A stretch of 64,000 bases of DNA from Candidatus Undinarchaeales archaeon (GCA_030753015.1 JASMDC010000016.1:1-64000); one strand, 5' to 3'. Positions 28,719 through 39,700 are shown, numbered from the stretch's first letter. Made by a program: numbers and translations. Notes: generated from the letters alone by a model not told the origin.

Positions 28719-29589
28719 GTGATCGCCCCGGAACGGTAAAGGTGGACTTCCCCTCAGGATCGGGAGTGTCGGAGGGACTCCATTTTTCCCCCCCAAACTC
28801 CGAGGCAGCGATCCTGTCGATCTTCTCTTTCATCTCCTCGTCCTCCGAATACCTCTCGTACAGCTCGAGGTAGTCGCGCACCACCCGATCCGAGTTACCC
28901 GTGATGATGCGGATCTCGCGGAGCGTGTGGCCGCCACGATGGAGAATGACCACACGGGAGAAATCCTTGATATATCGCATGATCGAGGTCGGGGAGTGCT
29001 TTGTCCTGAGCTCTATCTCGGAGTACTCGTAATCCTGGAGGTGGAGCTCCACGATCTTGGCCTTGTGGCTGGTACCGGAACCCATATCCCTCATGGTGCC
29101 GCGGGTGGGGACCGTGATGCACTCTGTCTTCTGTATCTCCCTGATGTGACGCCCAATGGTGCGTGTGCTCTCACCAAGGATGAGCGCGAGGTCTGCCTGC
29201 GTCAACAGGCCACCCTGCTCGAATGCCTCGTTCGCGAGTCGCTTGATACGAGATTTAAGGAGGTCACCCTGCGATCGCGAAGCGGTCGCTGCGTCAGCTT
29301 CGAGGTCCAGAACGGTGAGGTGGACGGCTACGAGCCTCGCGTCCGTGATCTTCACGCCGGCAGGGACATCCTTGGAGACTGCATGGAATACGATCTGCTC
29401 TCCACTTCGCTGCCCGCCCATGTACACGTCGAGGTAGGTGAGGATGTCTCGGGTCAGTCCACGGCAGATGGCCCTCGGGAACTGATAGTCCTCGATGAAC
29501 ATCGTGTAGATCTGATTTTTCAGGCTCTTGTCCACAATGCTGCGATATTCACTGTCGATCAATTCCGTACTCTCAGTAAGGTAAGGCAT
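28711..29589 (-). CDS. DUF1670 family HTH protein (copy 2)
   Basis: GGLLTQADLALILGESTRTIGRHIREIQKTECITVPTRGTMRDMGSGTSHKAKIVELHLQDYEYSEIELRTKHSPTSIMRYIKDFSRV; paralogous to adjacent gene. Confidence 0.75.
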   Translation of the reverse strand: MPYLTESTELIDSEYRSIVDKSLKNQIYTMFIEDYQFPRAICRGLTRDILTYLDVYMGGQRSGEQIVFHAVSKDVPAGVKITDARLVAVHLTVLDLEADAATASRSQGDLLKSRIKRLANEAFEQGGLLTQADLALILGESTRTIGRHIREIQKTECITVPTRGTMRDMGSGTSHKAKIVELHLQDYEYSEIELRTKHSPTSIMRYIKDFSRVVILHRGGHTLREIRIITGNSDRVVRDYLELYERYSEDEEMKEKIDRIAASEFGGEKWSPSDTPDPEGKSTFTVPGRSHG

Positions 29590-29665
29590 CTCTGTCACCA
29601 TCAAGCAAGAACGGGAGACGGAAGAGCAATCACTTAAGTATTCCGACATTTGGCGGTATCTGAGA

Positions 29666-31660
29666 ATGTTACATAGAGCTCGTTTGCTCATGGTAGTCGT
29701 CATGGTCGCGTGCGTCCTGTCGGTCGCACCCAATTACGGGGACAACGACTTTCCCGTCGCACCGTTCACGGAACAGCCGACCTGTGGTAAGGAGCTCTGT
29801 ATCGTATGGAATTGCGCTTCGACCAAGCTCCCTGCAACCAACGATTACCTCACATGTTCAGAGTGGGCCTGCACGAAGATGAACGATCGGGTATGCGCAC
29901 GATGGGAGTGCCTCACCGTTGATGTTCCCGGCTCGGACGACCAGACCTGTGCTTCGTTCAACTGCACGGAGTCCAAGGATGGACGATGTGTCGATTGGGA
30001 TTGCACCGACACCGACCTCCCATCGACAAACGACCGCGATACATGCAGCGAGTACCGGTGCGAACGGATCATCGACGGTACCTGCAGGGTATGGAGATGC
30101 ACAGTCGCGCCCTTTCCCGTGGACATCGAGGCCCCGCCCAACAGGCGCCCCAACTCACGACAAGCATGCTCTCGGTTCGATTGCACTGTCTGGGACGGTG
30201 ACCGATGCTTTTCGTGGACCTGCACTTACTCTATCGGATATCAATCCTGTTCCAAGCTTGACTGCGTCTCCCGTCATGGGACCTCCTGTGATGCCTGGAA
30301 CTGTACCGAGATGGATGTGCCGGGCCATGGTGGATACGAGGCGTGCGCCACATGGGAATGCGGGGCATGGGACCGTATCACCTTGAACACCACATGCTCG
30401 GGCTGCACCGAGCACAACCACTGCGAATCAGGCTGCTGCCTTCTCGGCGAGTGCATCGATAAGGTCGCCGATCCGGACAAGGACCGTTCCACATGCATCT
30501 GCTCAGGAGGTACGTGGAAGGACGAGAAGTGTTGCGGTGACGATCCCGGGGAGAGCTGGTGCTCCAGCGAGGGTGCATGCATCTCAGCGAACTGGGTCCC
30601 CGGAACGGACAGCGAGTTCTATTGCTCTCAGTGCAAGAAGGGCTCATGGAACGAGGACCGATGCTGCGTCGATGACGAGAGCTGGTGCGGGCGTTGGGGG
30701 CGATGCCTGTACGGGACATGGCTGCCGTTGTGCAAGCAGTGCTACAGTTGCAAGAACGGAGTATGCATCTATACCTGCAAACCGACGGTCCAGAACGGCG
30801 ACAAGAAACCTGATGATTGCATCTCCCTTGGCGGTATCTGGCGTGATGGGAAGTGCTGTGGCGACGACAAGGACGCGGACGGGTACGGTGAGAGCTGGAT
30901 CGGAACGACCGGTGAGTGTCGTGGTGGGTTCTGGTTCGAGCTCTCTGACAACCAGTTAAAGGGCCGCCTTGAAGAGGAGCGGGATAAGGAGGAGGCATCA
31001 CGCAAGTTCTCAGTCCCTGAGAGCGTGCTCGTGCTCCTCGTAGTCGTGGGTTGCGGTAGCTTCCTCTACTTCTTCAATAAGCGATCGGATGACGCGGAAC
31101 CCCCACCAGAACCGGGTCTCCTACCCACGCTCGAGGACGAGGGAACACCGAGCGAAGAGGCCGCGATCGATGACGAGGACATCATTGATATGGACGAGTT
31201 CGAGGAGGAGTTCGGCGATGGTGCCGGTGGAGAAGACCAGGAACTCGAGAAAGAGGGCCAGCCTGAATCCGAAGAGGGTGAGCGCGATCTCAGCACTGAC
31301 GAGATGCTCGGCGAGTTCGAATCAGAGGTTACAGAGGATGAGGATGAACTCCTCAAGGATGTAGATGAGCTCGAAGAAGGTGAAAAGCCTGAAGGGAAAG
31401 CGCCCTCATCAGCAGAGGAGGATGCGGCCACTAAGGATCCCGACGAGGACCTCTTCGCAGACCTGGGCTTCGACGGCTACGGAAACGAGGGAGGAAGGCC
31501 TTCTCCGCGCGCTACCCGAGGATACACTGATCCCCGCGTATCGGAGCTGCAAGCCAAGCTAGACAAACTCGACACACAGCTGGCGAAGGGGAAACTGAGC
31601 CCGGAACTCCACAATAAGATGCGGGAACGGGCCGAGAAAGAGCTCTCTGACCTTTCCTAG
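29666..31660 (+). CDS. Secreted/membrane Cys-rich repeat protein with acidic cytoplasmic tail
   Basis: N-terminal signal-like segment; many CxxWxC units; TM VLVLLVVVGCGSFLYFF near residue 450; Glu/Asp-rich C-terminus. Confidence 0.8.
   Translation: MLHRARLLMVVVMVACVLSVAPNYGDNDFPVAPFTEQPTCGKELCIVWNCASTKLPATNDYLTCSEWACTKMNDRVCARWECLTVDVPGSDDQTCASFNCTESKDGRCVDWDCTDTDLPSTNDRDTCSEYRCERIIDGTCRVWRCTVAPFPVDIEAPPNRRPNSRQACSRFDCTVWDGDRCFSWTCTYSIGYQSCSKLDCVSRHGTSCDAWNCTEMDVPGHGGYEACATWECGAWDRITLNTTCSGCTEHNHCESGCCLLGECIDKVADPDKDRSTCICSGGTWKDEKCCGDDPGESWCSSEGACISANWVPGTDSEFYCSQCKKGSWNEDRCCVDDESWCGRWGRCLYGTWLPLCKQCYSCKNGVCIYTCKPTVQNGDKKPDDCISLGGIWRDGKCCGDDKDADGYGESWIGTTGECRGGFWFELSDNQLKGRLEEERDKEEASRKFSVPESVLVLLVVVGCGSFLYFFNKRSDDAEPPPEPGLLPTLEDEGTPSEEAAIDDEDIIDMDEFEEEFGDGAGGEDQELEKEGQPESEEGERDLSTDEMLGEFESEVTEDEDELLKDVDELEEGEKPEGKAPSSAEEDAATKDPDEDLFADLGFDGYGNEGGRPSPRATRGYTDPRVSELQAKLDKLDTQLAKGKLSPELHNKMRERAEKELSDLS
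29790..30410 (+). repeat. Coding tandem repeats [T/S]CSxWxC...C.xWxCT..D.P, about 6 units
   Basis: TCSEWACTKMNDRVCARWECLTVDVPGSDD / TCASFNCTESKDGRCVDWDCTDTDLPSTND / TCSEYRCERIIDGTCRVWRCT etc. Confidence 0.75.
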
Positions 31661-31729
31661 GTACGGAAGACGCGGTCTTAGGTTCATTTTATAAAATATA
31701 CCCCCGGATACTTGTATCGGTGGTATGCA

Positions 31730-32095
31730 ATGGCTGAGACCGTTAAATTATCGATACTCTACAGCGTTGTCGTGAGCGGTATCCTTGTACTGGCCTTCGT
31801 CATCGCTTCGTTCTACGTCCCGCTCCTCGAGCTGGACCCTGAGAAGTTCATCGTGAACCTGCAGACGAACCAGTTCATCATCTCGTTCATCTTCGACTTC
31901 GTTTCGCTGGCTGCAGTGGCTCTCGGATTCGCCTCCCTCCTCCAGATCATGGAGAACGTGGAGACCGAGCTCGTCGATGGTCTTCTCGCGATCGCCCGGA
32001 CAACGGCCCGGACCGCGGAGAACATCAAGGAGATCAAGGCCAAGAGCGAGGCACCGGAAAAGAAGGATAAACCGAAGAAGGACAAGAAGGAGTAA
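31730..32095 (+). CDS. Two-TM small membrane protein (paralog family)
   Basis: LSILYSVVVSGILVLAFVIASF...AALGFASLLQIMENVETELVDGLLAIA; Lys-rich tail. Confidence 0.65.
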   Translation: MAETVKLSILYSVVVSGILVLAFVIASFYVPLLELDPEKFIVNLQTNQFIISFIFDFVSLAAVALGFASLLQIMENVETELVDGLLAIARTTARTAENIKEIKAKSEAPEKKDKPKKDKKE

Positions 32096-32118
32096 CAACT
32101 CCTACGGTTGGTGGTGGC

Positions 32119-32436
32119 ATGGCAACACGGACTAAACTCTCCTACCTCTACAGTATCGCCGTGAGCGCAATGCTCATATTCGCCGCTGTGATAGCGTCGA
32201 GCTTCCTCTCGTTCTCCGGTACTGACGTTGAATCCTTCATAACCGAGCTCTACTCCAACGCGCTCATCCTCATCCTCATCGGGATCATCGCCGCTATTGC
32301 GGTGATCTCCCTTGGTTTCTCGTCAATGATCACGCAGTCGGAGCGCTCAAACGGCGACCTCTGCGCTCGCCTCGATGCGATCGAGCACCAGCTCGAGAAG
32401 ATGAACGAACCGGAAGAGGACGCCAAAAAGGATTAA
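32119..32436 (+). CDS. Two-TM small membrane protein (paralog family)
   Basis: KLSYLYSIAVSAMLIFAAVIASSFLSF...VISLGFSSMITQSE. Confidence 0.65.
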   Translation: MATRTKLSYLYSIAVSAMLIFAAVIASSFLSFSGTDVESFITELYSNALILILIGIIAAIAVISLGFSSMITQSERSNGDLCARLDAIEHQLEKMNEPEEDAKKD

Positions 32437-32461
32437 AGCTCTAACCTCTGCATCACTTGCG

Positions 32462-34654
32462 ATGTACAGGAGAGAAGCGCTCTTCATCATGCTTCTCCTA
32501 TCGATGCTCATTTCAGCGACCGAGATCGACGTCGTTGATCCTGAGCCCGTCGAGACAGGCGTCATCATCGCTCAGGAAGGCGAATATCTGGATGTGAGGG
32601 AAGTAGTCACCGTCCATGGATCGGCCGGCAAAAAGGTCGCGTTCACGGTCCCGTCCCTCATCTCAGAGGGACCCGACCTTGTACTCGATCCAACTGCGCT
32701 GCCCGCCAACACATCCTCGCTCGTCACGCTCGAGGCCTACTCTTGTCCCACTGCGCCCGTACACTCCTTCCGCACACTCGACGGTTGCCGACGTCGTGAT
32801 CCCACGAGGGTCACGGGCAGGCTCCTTAGCGTCGGTGACGGGACGGTCGTGGAAGAGAACGATACTGGTGATAGGTTCCTCCTACTCACGACGGAAGAGG
32901 AGAGCCTGGTGTTCAGGTACCGTGTGCTCCTTGACCCGCTCGTCACGGACCTCGACCCTTCGTTCCAGTTCGTGAAGCCCTATCTCAAGAGCGCCGATAC
33001 CTTCGACCTTCGGTTCGAGAACACACCTTGCTCCACATGGACCCTTCTCACCCATACGGTGGCTTCGGAGGACGATGTCGCAACGGAGGACGGTCCGGGA
33101 CTTCTCCGGCTCTACGGCACAAGGATGACCGGGGGCTATCTGGTCAAGCTCGGTCTTATCTCATGCGCGACGCTACAGGAGTACTTCAAGCAGCAGTACC
33201 TCGTCCATGTCGACGAGCCCGCCGTCCGCGAGCTCGCCACGACCATCGCTACCAACGCCAACTCATCCAGTATCGAGCGCCAGGCCGAGGAGCTCTTCTA
33301 CTATGTGCGGGACACGATCAACTACAAGAGGGACCGCTTCGCTCCCGGACAGGACTTCCCGGAGAGTCCCCGTCAGACGCTCGAGACGAAGCTTGGCGAC
33401 TGTGAGGACATGTCCATCCTTCTTATCTCGATGCTCCGTACGATCGGGCTCGATGCTAGATTGGTGCTCATGGACCTAGACCGTTCAGGCACGGACTTCA
33501 CGATACGGGAACTGATGGAAGGGAACTCGCTCACCTTCAACCATGTGGCAGTCATGGCGAGCTTCGGGCCCGATGGCCGGTTCGACAGGTCATCGGCCAA
33601 GATCATGGACGCCACCTGTAAGGAGTGTCTGTTCGGCGAAGCTACGGTCGAAGGTGTGCCATCCCTCGTCATCGACAGCGATGATGTGATATTCCCCATC
33701 CGCTCTTCCGGAGAGTGCGAGGGTATGAAGTGCGGTACCCGATGCTACTCCGGGCTCGGCCGGTGCTGTTCGGACTGGGACGGTGAGGAATGGCGTCCTA
33801 ACCAAGAGTGCTGTAATTCAGCCGATTGCCTGGGCAACTCCCTCTGCGAGAACGGTCAATGTGCGGTATGCGACGGACGCATCTGCGGTGGAGTGTGCTA
33901 CTCACGAAAGGACCACAAGCGTCCCTGCTGCTCGCACCTCGACTGCGGTACCTTCGAATGGTGTGAGCAGTACAGCTGTACGCTCGACAACTCGCGGCTC
34001 ACGACCGTCGGTGCGGGACTGCTCGGGTTCATCGTCCTTTTCCTTGTGTACAGGCTTCTCAGGCGGACCACGTGCCCACATTGCGGTGCGCACATACCCG
34101 CCCGCTCGAGCTTCTGCACAGCATGCGGTGACGAGATACTCTCATCTGAGGAAGAGGAGCGTCGTGCAGAGGTTGACGCCATCAAGCGATACGCTGTACA
34201 GGCCCGCAAGCGGGGAGCGTCCTTCGACACGATCGCCGACCGCCTCCTGGAACGGGAGTACGAAACGGACGTGGTCGACCTCGTCCTCGGCGATGTACGT
34301 AATGAGGAAAGCCGCCCCAAACGCAAGCCGAAAAAGAAGAGCAATAGCGGCCTCGACGAGGCCATGCAGTACGTGCTCGCCCGGCGTGAGGAGGGTTTCT
34401 CCGACGAGGCGATCCTGCACTCCCTCGAGCAGCGAGGCTATCAACCGGACGTCGTGTCCAAGGCCATGTCAGACGAAGGCCAGGTGGATCGGATCCGTCG
34501 CTACATCGCTTCTCGCAGGGAGGAAGGCTTCTCGGAACGCGAGATCCAGGAGGCGCTCGCACACGCCGGCTACGCCGCCCATGATGTAAGGGAGGCACTC
34601 GCTCCACTCACCAAGGGACCGAGCACCGACGACACCTTCAACGAACTTTCGTGA
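32462..34654 (+). CDS. Secreted transglutaminase-like protein with Cys-rich segment, TM, zinc ribbon and C-terminal helical repeats
   Basis: TGase-core GDCEDMSILLISMLRTIGLDARLVLMD, FNHVAV, IMDATC; CPHCGAHIPARSSFCTACG; repeats RREEGFSDEAILHSLEQRGY / RREEGFSEREIQEALAHAGY. Confidence 0.8.
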   Translation: MYRREALFIMLLLSMLISATEIDVVDPEPVETGVIIAQEGEYLDVREVVTVHGSAGKKVAFTVPSLISEGPDLVLDPTALPANTSSLVTLEAYSCPTAPVHSFRTLDGCRRRDPTRVTGRLLSVGDGTVVEENDTGDRFLLLTTEEESLVFRYRVLLDPLVTDLDPSFQFVKPYLKSADTFDLRFENTPCSTWTLLTHTVASEDDVATEDGPGLLRLYGTRMTGGYLVKLGLISCATLQEYFKQQYLVHVDEPAVRELATTIATNANSSSIERQAEELFYYVRDTINYKRDRFAPGQDFPESPRQTLETKLGDCEDMSILLISMLRTIGLDARLVLMDLDRSGTDFTIRELMEGNSLTFNHVAVMASFGPDGRFDRSSAKIMDATCKECLFGEATVEGVPSLVIDSDDVIFPIRSSGECEGMKCGTRCYSGLGRCCSDWDGEEWRPNQECCNSADCLGNSLCENGQCAVCDGRICGGVCYSRKDHKRPCCSHLDCGTFEWCEQYSCTLDNSRLTTVGAGLLGFIVLFLVYRLLRRTTCPHCGAHIPARSSFCTACGDEILSSEEEERRAEVDAIKRYAVQARKRGASFDTIADRLLEREYETDVVDLVLGDVRNEESRPKRKPKKKSNSGLDEAMQYVLARREEGFSDEAILHSLEQRGYQPDVVSKAMSDEGQVDRIRRYIASRREEGFSEREIQEALAHAGYAAHDVREALAPLTKGPSTDDTFNELS

Positions 34655-34661
34655 GCAAGCC

Positions 34662-35933
34662 ATGCGCGTCGCCATCGAGACATTCGGGTGCACTGTCAAT
34701 CAGGCGGACAGCGAGATGATCGCACGTCTTCTTGAGGAGGCAGGTCACAAGCTCGTGGACCTTGCGTCCGCGGATGCCGTCGTCGTGAACACGTGCTGCG
34801 TCAAGTCCGCTACCGAGCGAAAGGTGCTCAAGCGTCTTGCTGCCATCCCGGTCCCAGTCGTCGTCACCGGGTGCCTTCCCAAAGCGGACTCCGAGGCGGT
34901 CCTTGCCGTACGGCCGGACGCTGCCCTTGTAGGTCCCCGTGAGCTCGACCTGGTACCTGCAGCCCTCGCCTCACTGGGTACTTCGTCCCCTTCGCGTGCG
35001 CTGGAGCATCGTCGCTTGGACAAGGCGGGGCTCGGCAAACGTCGGACACCCGGCATCACGGCACGCATCCCCATCGCCGAGGGATGCCTGGGCGCCTGCA
35101 CCTATTGCCAGACCCGGATCGCCCGTGGACCGCTCTTCAGTTTCCCGCACGATGGACTTGTCGAGGAGGCCCGTCGCGCCGTTGAGGCAGGATGCCGTGA
35201 GCTCTGGATCACCGCGCAGGACACGGCCGCCTATGGTGCCGACACAGACGACTCTCTAGCGAGCCTTATTGCAGACATCGCGGCCATCGATGGCGAGTTC
35301 CGCATCCGCATCGGCATGTGCAATCCCGATCTCATCGCCTCACAGCTCGAGGATATCCTCAAGTGCATGAGCGGGACCAAGGTCTACCGTTTCCTACACC
35401 TCCCAGTACAGTCCGGGAGCGACCGGGTACTCGCCCATATGGGCCGCAGGTACACCCGTGAAGGGTATCTCGACATCGTCAGGAGATGCCGGGAGACCGT
35501 CCCCGACATCCTGCTCGCCACCGACGTCATCGTGGGCTATCCGACCGAGAGCGAGGACGACTTCGATGACACGCTCGACCTGCTCCGCCTCGCACGACCC
35601 GATATCGTCAACATCACTCGTTTCAGCCCTCGTAGAGGCACGCCCGCAGCAGAGCTCAGAGCGCTTCATGGTCGCATCCTCAAGAGTCGTTCACGCCGTA
35701 CCGCCGAGCTGTTCCAACAGATGCAACGTGAGGCGAACAAGGGCAGAGTAGGGACCACTGTACGGGCTCTCGTGCGTGAAGAAGGCAGGAAAGGAGGTAT
35801 GCTCGCTCGGACCGACAGCTACCGTCTCGTGGCCGTCCCTTACGGTACGCTCGGTACCTGGACGGTGGTCCGTGTCACCGGCTCGACGCCCACGTACCTC
35901 ATAGGCGAGCCCCTCGAGGATGAAAAGCCTTAA
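34662..35933 (+). CDS. MiaB-like radical SAM tRNA methylthiotransferase (archaeal t6A type)
   Basis: UPF0004 N-terminus FGCTVNQADSE, radical SAM CLGACTYCQTRIARG, TRAM-like C-terminus. Confidence 0.92.
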   Translation: MRVAIETFGCTVNQADSEMIARLLEEAGHKLVDLASADAVVVNTCCVKSATERKVLKRLAAIPVPVVVTGCLPKADSEAVLAVRPDAALVGPRELDLVPAALASLGTSSPSRALEHRRLDKAGLGKRRTPGITARIPIAEGCLGACTYCQTRIARGPLFSFPHDGLVEEARRAVEAGCRELWITAQDTAAYGADTDDSLASLIADIAAIDGEFRIRIGMCNPDLIASQLEDILKCMSGTKVYRFLHLPVQSGSDRVLAHMGRRYTREGYLDIVRRCRETVPDILLATDVIVGYPTESEDDFDDTLDLLRLARPDIVNITRFSPRRGTPAAELRALHGRILKSRSRRTAELFQQMQREANKGRVGTTVRALVREEGRKGGMLARTDSYRLVAVPYGTLGTWTVVRVTGSTPTYLIGEPLEDEKP

Positions 35934-35963
35934 AAGCGCAGCAGGCTCGCCAGTCATACCGAG

Positions 35964-36782
35964 ATGTCGCGCGAACGCACGTCCTCCAAGCGTCGGAAAC
36001 GTACTAGGTCCGGAAAGAGTACCGGCAAGGTGTACGAACACACACTCATCTTCGTCATCCGGGACGTGCATGGCTACATCGACCGATTAAGACAGGTGCT
36101 TGAGCTGGCCGGGGCCGAGGGCGCCAACGTGCTCGACATAGGTGGCGACTTCACGAACTTCGGTGACCGATCAACGCTCGAGGACGTCCTCGCGTCCATT
36201 CCCAGTGATCGCAGTGTCGTCGTTGTCCACGGGAACCACGATCCACCCGACCTCGTCGAGACCGTCCCACGGTATCTTCACGGGACCGCACGCAGCATCC
36301 GTGGGCTCTGGTTTCTGGGCCTGGGCGGTAGCAATCCTATCGGTTTCTTCCCCGCTGAGCACACGGAGGAGGACCTCGCCGGATTACTCACCGGTGGGCT
36401 GGAGAAGGTACCGAACGATGCACCACTGGTGGTAGTGTCCCATGTACCCCCACACGAGGTCCATGACTACGTTCCTTTCGTCGCCCGACACGTGGGCTCC
36501 ACCGCCCTGCGGCAGTTCATCGCTGAGCGTCGGCCGATGCTGGTCACCTGTGGCCACATCCACGAGTCGTTCGGTTGGACGGCGTTCCACATCACGAAGA
36601 AAGGCCTCAAGGACGTCGAAACGGGCACATCGGTCCGGATCGGCAAGGAGGCGGACACCGTGGTCATAAACGCCGGCAGCCTCCGTGACCGGCGCTACGG
36701 CGTGGTGCTCATCGAAAGGACCGCCGAGGGGATCAGGGTCACACCCGAGGTCCGGCTGTTGCCCGATGACGGCCGGTTCTAG
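35964..36782 (+). CDS. Calcineurin-like metallophosphoesterase with basic N-terminal tail
   Basis: RDVHGY, DIGGDFTNFG, VHGNHD, VVSHVPP, CGHIHES. Confidence 0.9.
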   Translation: MSRERTSSKRRKRTRSGKSTGKVYEHTLIFVIRDVHGYIDRLRQVLELAGAEGANVLDIGGDFTNFGDRSTLEDVLASIPSDRSVVVVHGNHDPPDLVETVPRYLHGTARSIRGLWFLGLGGSNPIGFFPAEHTEEDLAGLLTGGLEKVPNDAPLVVVSHVPPHEVHDYVPFVARHVGSTALRQFIAERRPMLVTCGHIHESFGWTAFHITKKGLKDVETGTSVRIGKEADTVVINAGSLRDRRYGVVLIERTAEGIRVTPEVRLLPDDGRF

Positions 36783-39700
36783 CGCTGCCAGCCACTACGG
36801 CCCTGTTGCTGATAACCTTCACCGTAGTACTGGCCATGGCCGTACCGTCCCATGGCGGCCTGCTGGCCTGGCGCCGTCTGCTGCGGGACACTCCCGTACT
36901 GGTCGGTGAGCCGTTTCTCCTCCTTCCGACGCTTGTACAGGTCCAGACCCTTGTACAGGGTCCCCACGAGCACGATTGGGAGGAACAGGATCTCCAAGAG
37001 GTCCTTGAAGGTTGACATCCAGAGCATCGTGTCGAGCATGGACCTGGCCTCGACCTCGACGACCAAGGTACGCACCACCTCGGGCCCCTGCTCTCGCTTA
37101 ATACGGACCGTCACGGTGTGATTGCCCGGTTCCTTGGCCCGGACAGTGAAGCTGTAGGGGAAGGGCGTGTCCGGTTTGAGGAGCACGCGCGGCAGGTCGG
37201 TGGCCGCGACCACTCCCGCAGGCCCCTCGACCGAGATCGAGACGTACTCGTCGGCCTCCCCCACGTTGCCCACGAAGATGGAGACGCTCTCTTCACCCTT
37301 GCCGCCCTCTCTCTGTGAGAGCGTGACGACCTCATTATCCTCTCCCAGCTTGATACTGACATCGCACGAGCAGTCCGGTGAGTTGGAGCAGTGCTCGCCC
37401 ACCTCGGTGTCGCACCGCCCGTTCTTCGCGCACTGGTCGACGGTGCAGTCCTGGCGACAGATGGCGCACTCGTTCAATTTATCGCTCTGCTCGCACGTCC
37501 CGTCACCGCACGCGGGAACGCACTTCAAGGTGTCCCGTTTGCACCGTTGGCCCTCTGTGCATCCACAGTCCACGCAGCATGCGTCGCCGCTCTCGTAGCT
37601 CGTGCAAACACCATCGCCGCAGATTGGGATGCATACACCCGCCGGGCACTCGTAGCTACCGAGGCAACCGCAGTCGATACAGCAGTCCTCCCAACCCTCG
37701 TCATCAGTGCACACGCCATCACCGCACCTTGAGACGCATCCGTCCTCGGTGCATGTGTAGCCGTCGGGGCACCCGATGTCCTCGCAGCAGGTCTCTACCG
37801 TCTCCCCTGCAACGATCATCCCGTCGTCGCACACGGGACCGCACCTTCTTCCCGTGCAGGCGAACCCGTCGTCGCACCCACAGTCGTCGCAGCAGGTGAC
37901 GCTGTCCTCACCCGCCTCGCACGCGTCGTCCCCGCAGAAGGGCGCCACGCAGCCGACGAGATCGGCCCCCTCGCGCTCCGGTCCACAGATCAGACCGGTC
38001 GTGCACGAGCAGTCCCCGGGTGCCGAGGCACAGGTCTCCCGGTGGAACACCGAGCACTCACCGTCACCGACACAGTCGCCCTCGCCGCAGTCCAGGCATC
38101 TACCGGCGCACTCGCCCTCGCCAGGCTCGCACACGCCGTTGCCGCACTTCTCGTTGTAGCACCCCGTCTCGGTGGCCTCCTCGTGGTCGGGCCGGCACTC
38201 CCAGCCTGCAGGACATGCGCACTGCCCGGCGGTGTTCTCGCAGTTCTCTCCCACAGGGACGTTGCACTCAATGTCCTGCAGACAGGTCGTGATGTTGCAG
38301 TCCATGCAGCCGGCGGTGCATTCTCCCTGGGATATGTCGCACACACCGTCACCGCACCGGCGGACGTAGCACCCGGCGTCGTTCGCACGCGGATCGAAAG
38401 GACCGCACACCTCACCCTCACCGCACCGGCAGTCTAGCGAGATGGTACAGTCCTCACCCGAGAGGATGTTGCACCCGGGATCAGCAGAGCATACCATTGC
38501 GTTGCATCCGTCGCACCCGAGAACGCACTCGTTCAGTAGTACGTTCTTCTTGGTAGCGGCGTCGGTGAGGTTCATGTCGCAGACGCTGTCGTCGCAGGTC
38601 GGTTTGACGCATCCGCTGCCGTCGGTCGAGCGCGGATCGCCGGGCATGCAGACCTCGTCCAGGGCGCAAGCACAGTCGGCTGACGTGTCGCACCGCTCAC
38701 CGGACGCAGGGGTGCAGGTATCGTCCTGCCCGCACAACTCTAGTGTGCATCCCTTGCAACCCCTAGCGCACTCGTCGAATGTCAGATCCTTCCCAAGGAA
38801 GATGTCCTGGACGGTCATGTCACAGTAGGTGTCGTTGCAGCTCACCGCAAAGCATCCCCGGTAGTCAGCTCTCGGGTCCTGGGGATTGCACACCTCGCCC
38901 TCATCGGTGGAACAGGTGCAATCGTCCGAGCTGTCACAGTACTCGTCCAGAGCGTTCTCGCAGACACCGTCTCCCTTGGTATCATCGCACACTCTATTGC
39001 GGCAGACGAAGCTCTTTCCGAACATGGAGCGGCACTCCGTGGCGTTGTCACAGCCTCGGCACCCGGCTGCCGTCGAGCAGAACGGGATCGAACCTCCGCA
39101 GGGGATACCATGGGGGACGCACGCCTCGTTCTCACAGGAATAGGTCACATGGGAGTAGAACCCGCCCACGGAGTTATAGTCGCACAGCCCACCGCAGTCA
39201 TCATCCTTCGTGCAGGACACGCAGCCCTTTGCTGGCATGCACGAGTGCCCCTTCGCACTGCAATCGCTCCACTCGGCCTCCTCGCACGCACCCGCCCTGC
39301 ACGTGAAGGTGACGAACTTGTCGCTCTTCTCCCCCAGGCATTTCGGGGCGCATGCTCCACCGGGCGATATCTGACAAACACCATCCGCGTCACAGGTGCC
39401 GGGGACATCGCCCTCGCAGCATCCTGCCACGGACGAAGCGCAGTACAATGATGCCTTGGTCGCGTTGCATGCAAGCGTACCAGCGCATTGCCCCGCGCCG
39501 CACGGATCATCGGGCGCGCCCTCGGTGAGGCAGGACCCGCCGCAGCATGTGCCGGCAAGGATGCTGTCCGCATGGACGACACGGCATGAGTCCCCATCTA
39601 TCAGTTCGGTGCATGAAGGGCAGTCGCCAGCGAGGCATTCAGTCGTGACTATGGAGACCTCTACTCCACCGACGGACAGACAGGCCCCGACATCCTCGGG

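Noticed and set aside
37378-39306. Plus-strand ORFs rich in Arg/Ser/His (173 aa, 175 aa)
   Set aside because: Antisense shadow ORFs of the Cys-rich minus-strand gene; composition is that of frame-shifted Cys/Gly/Asp codons
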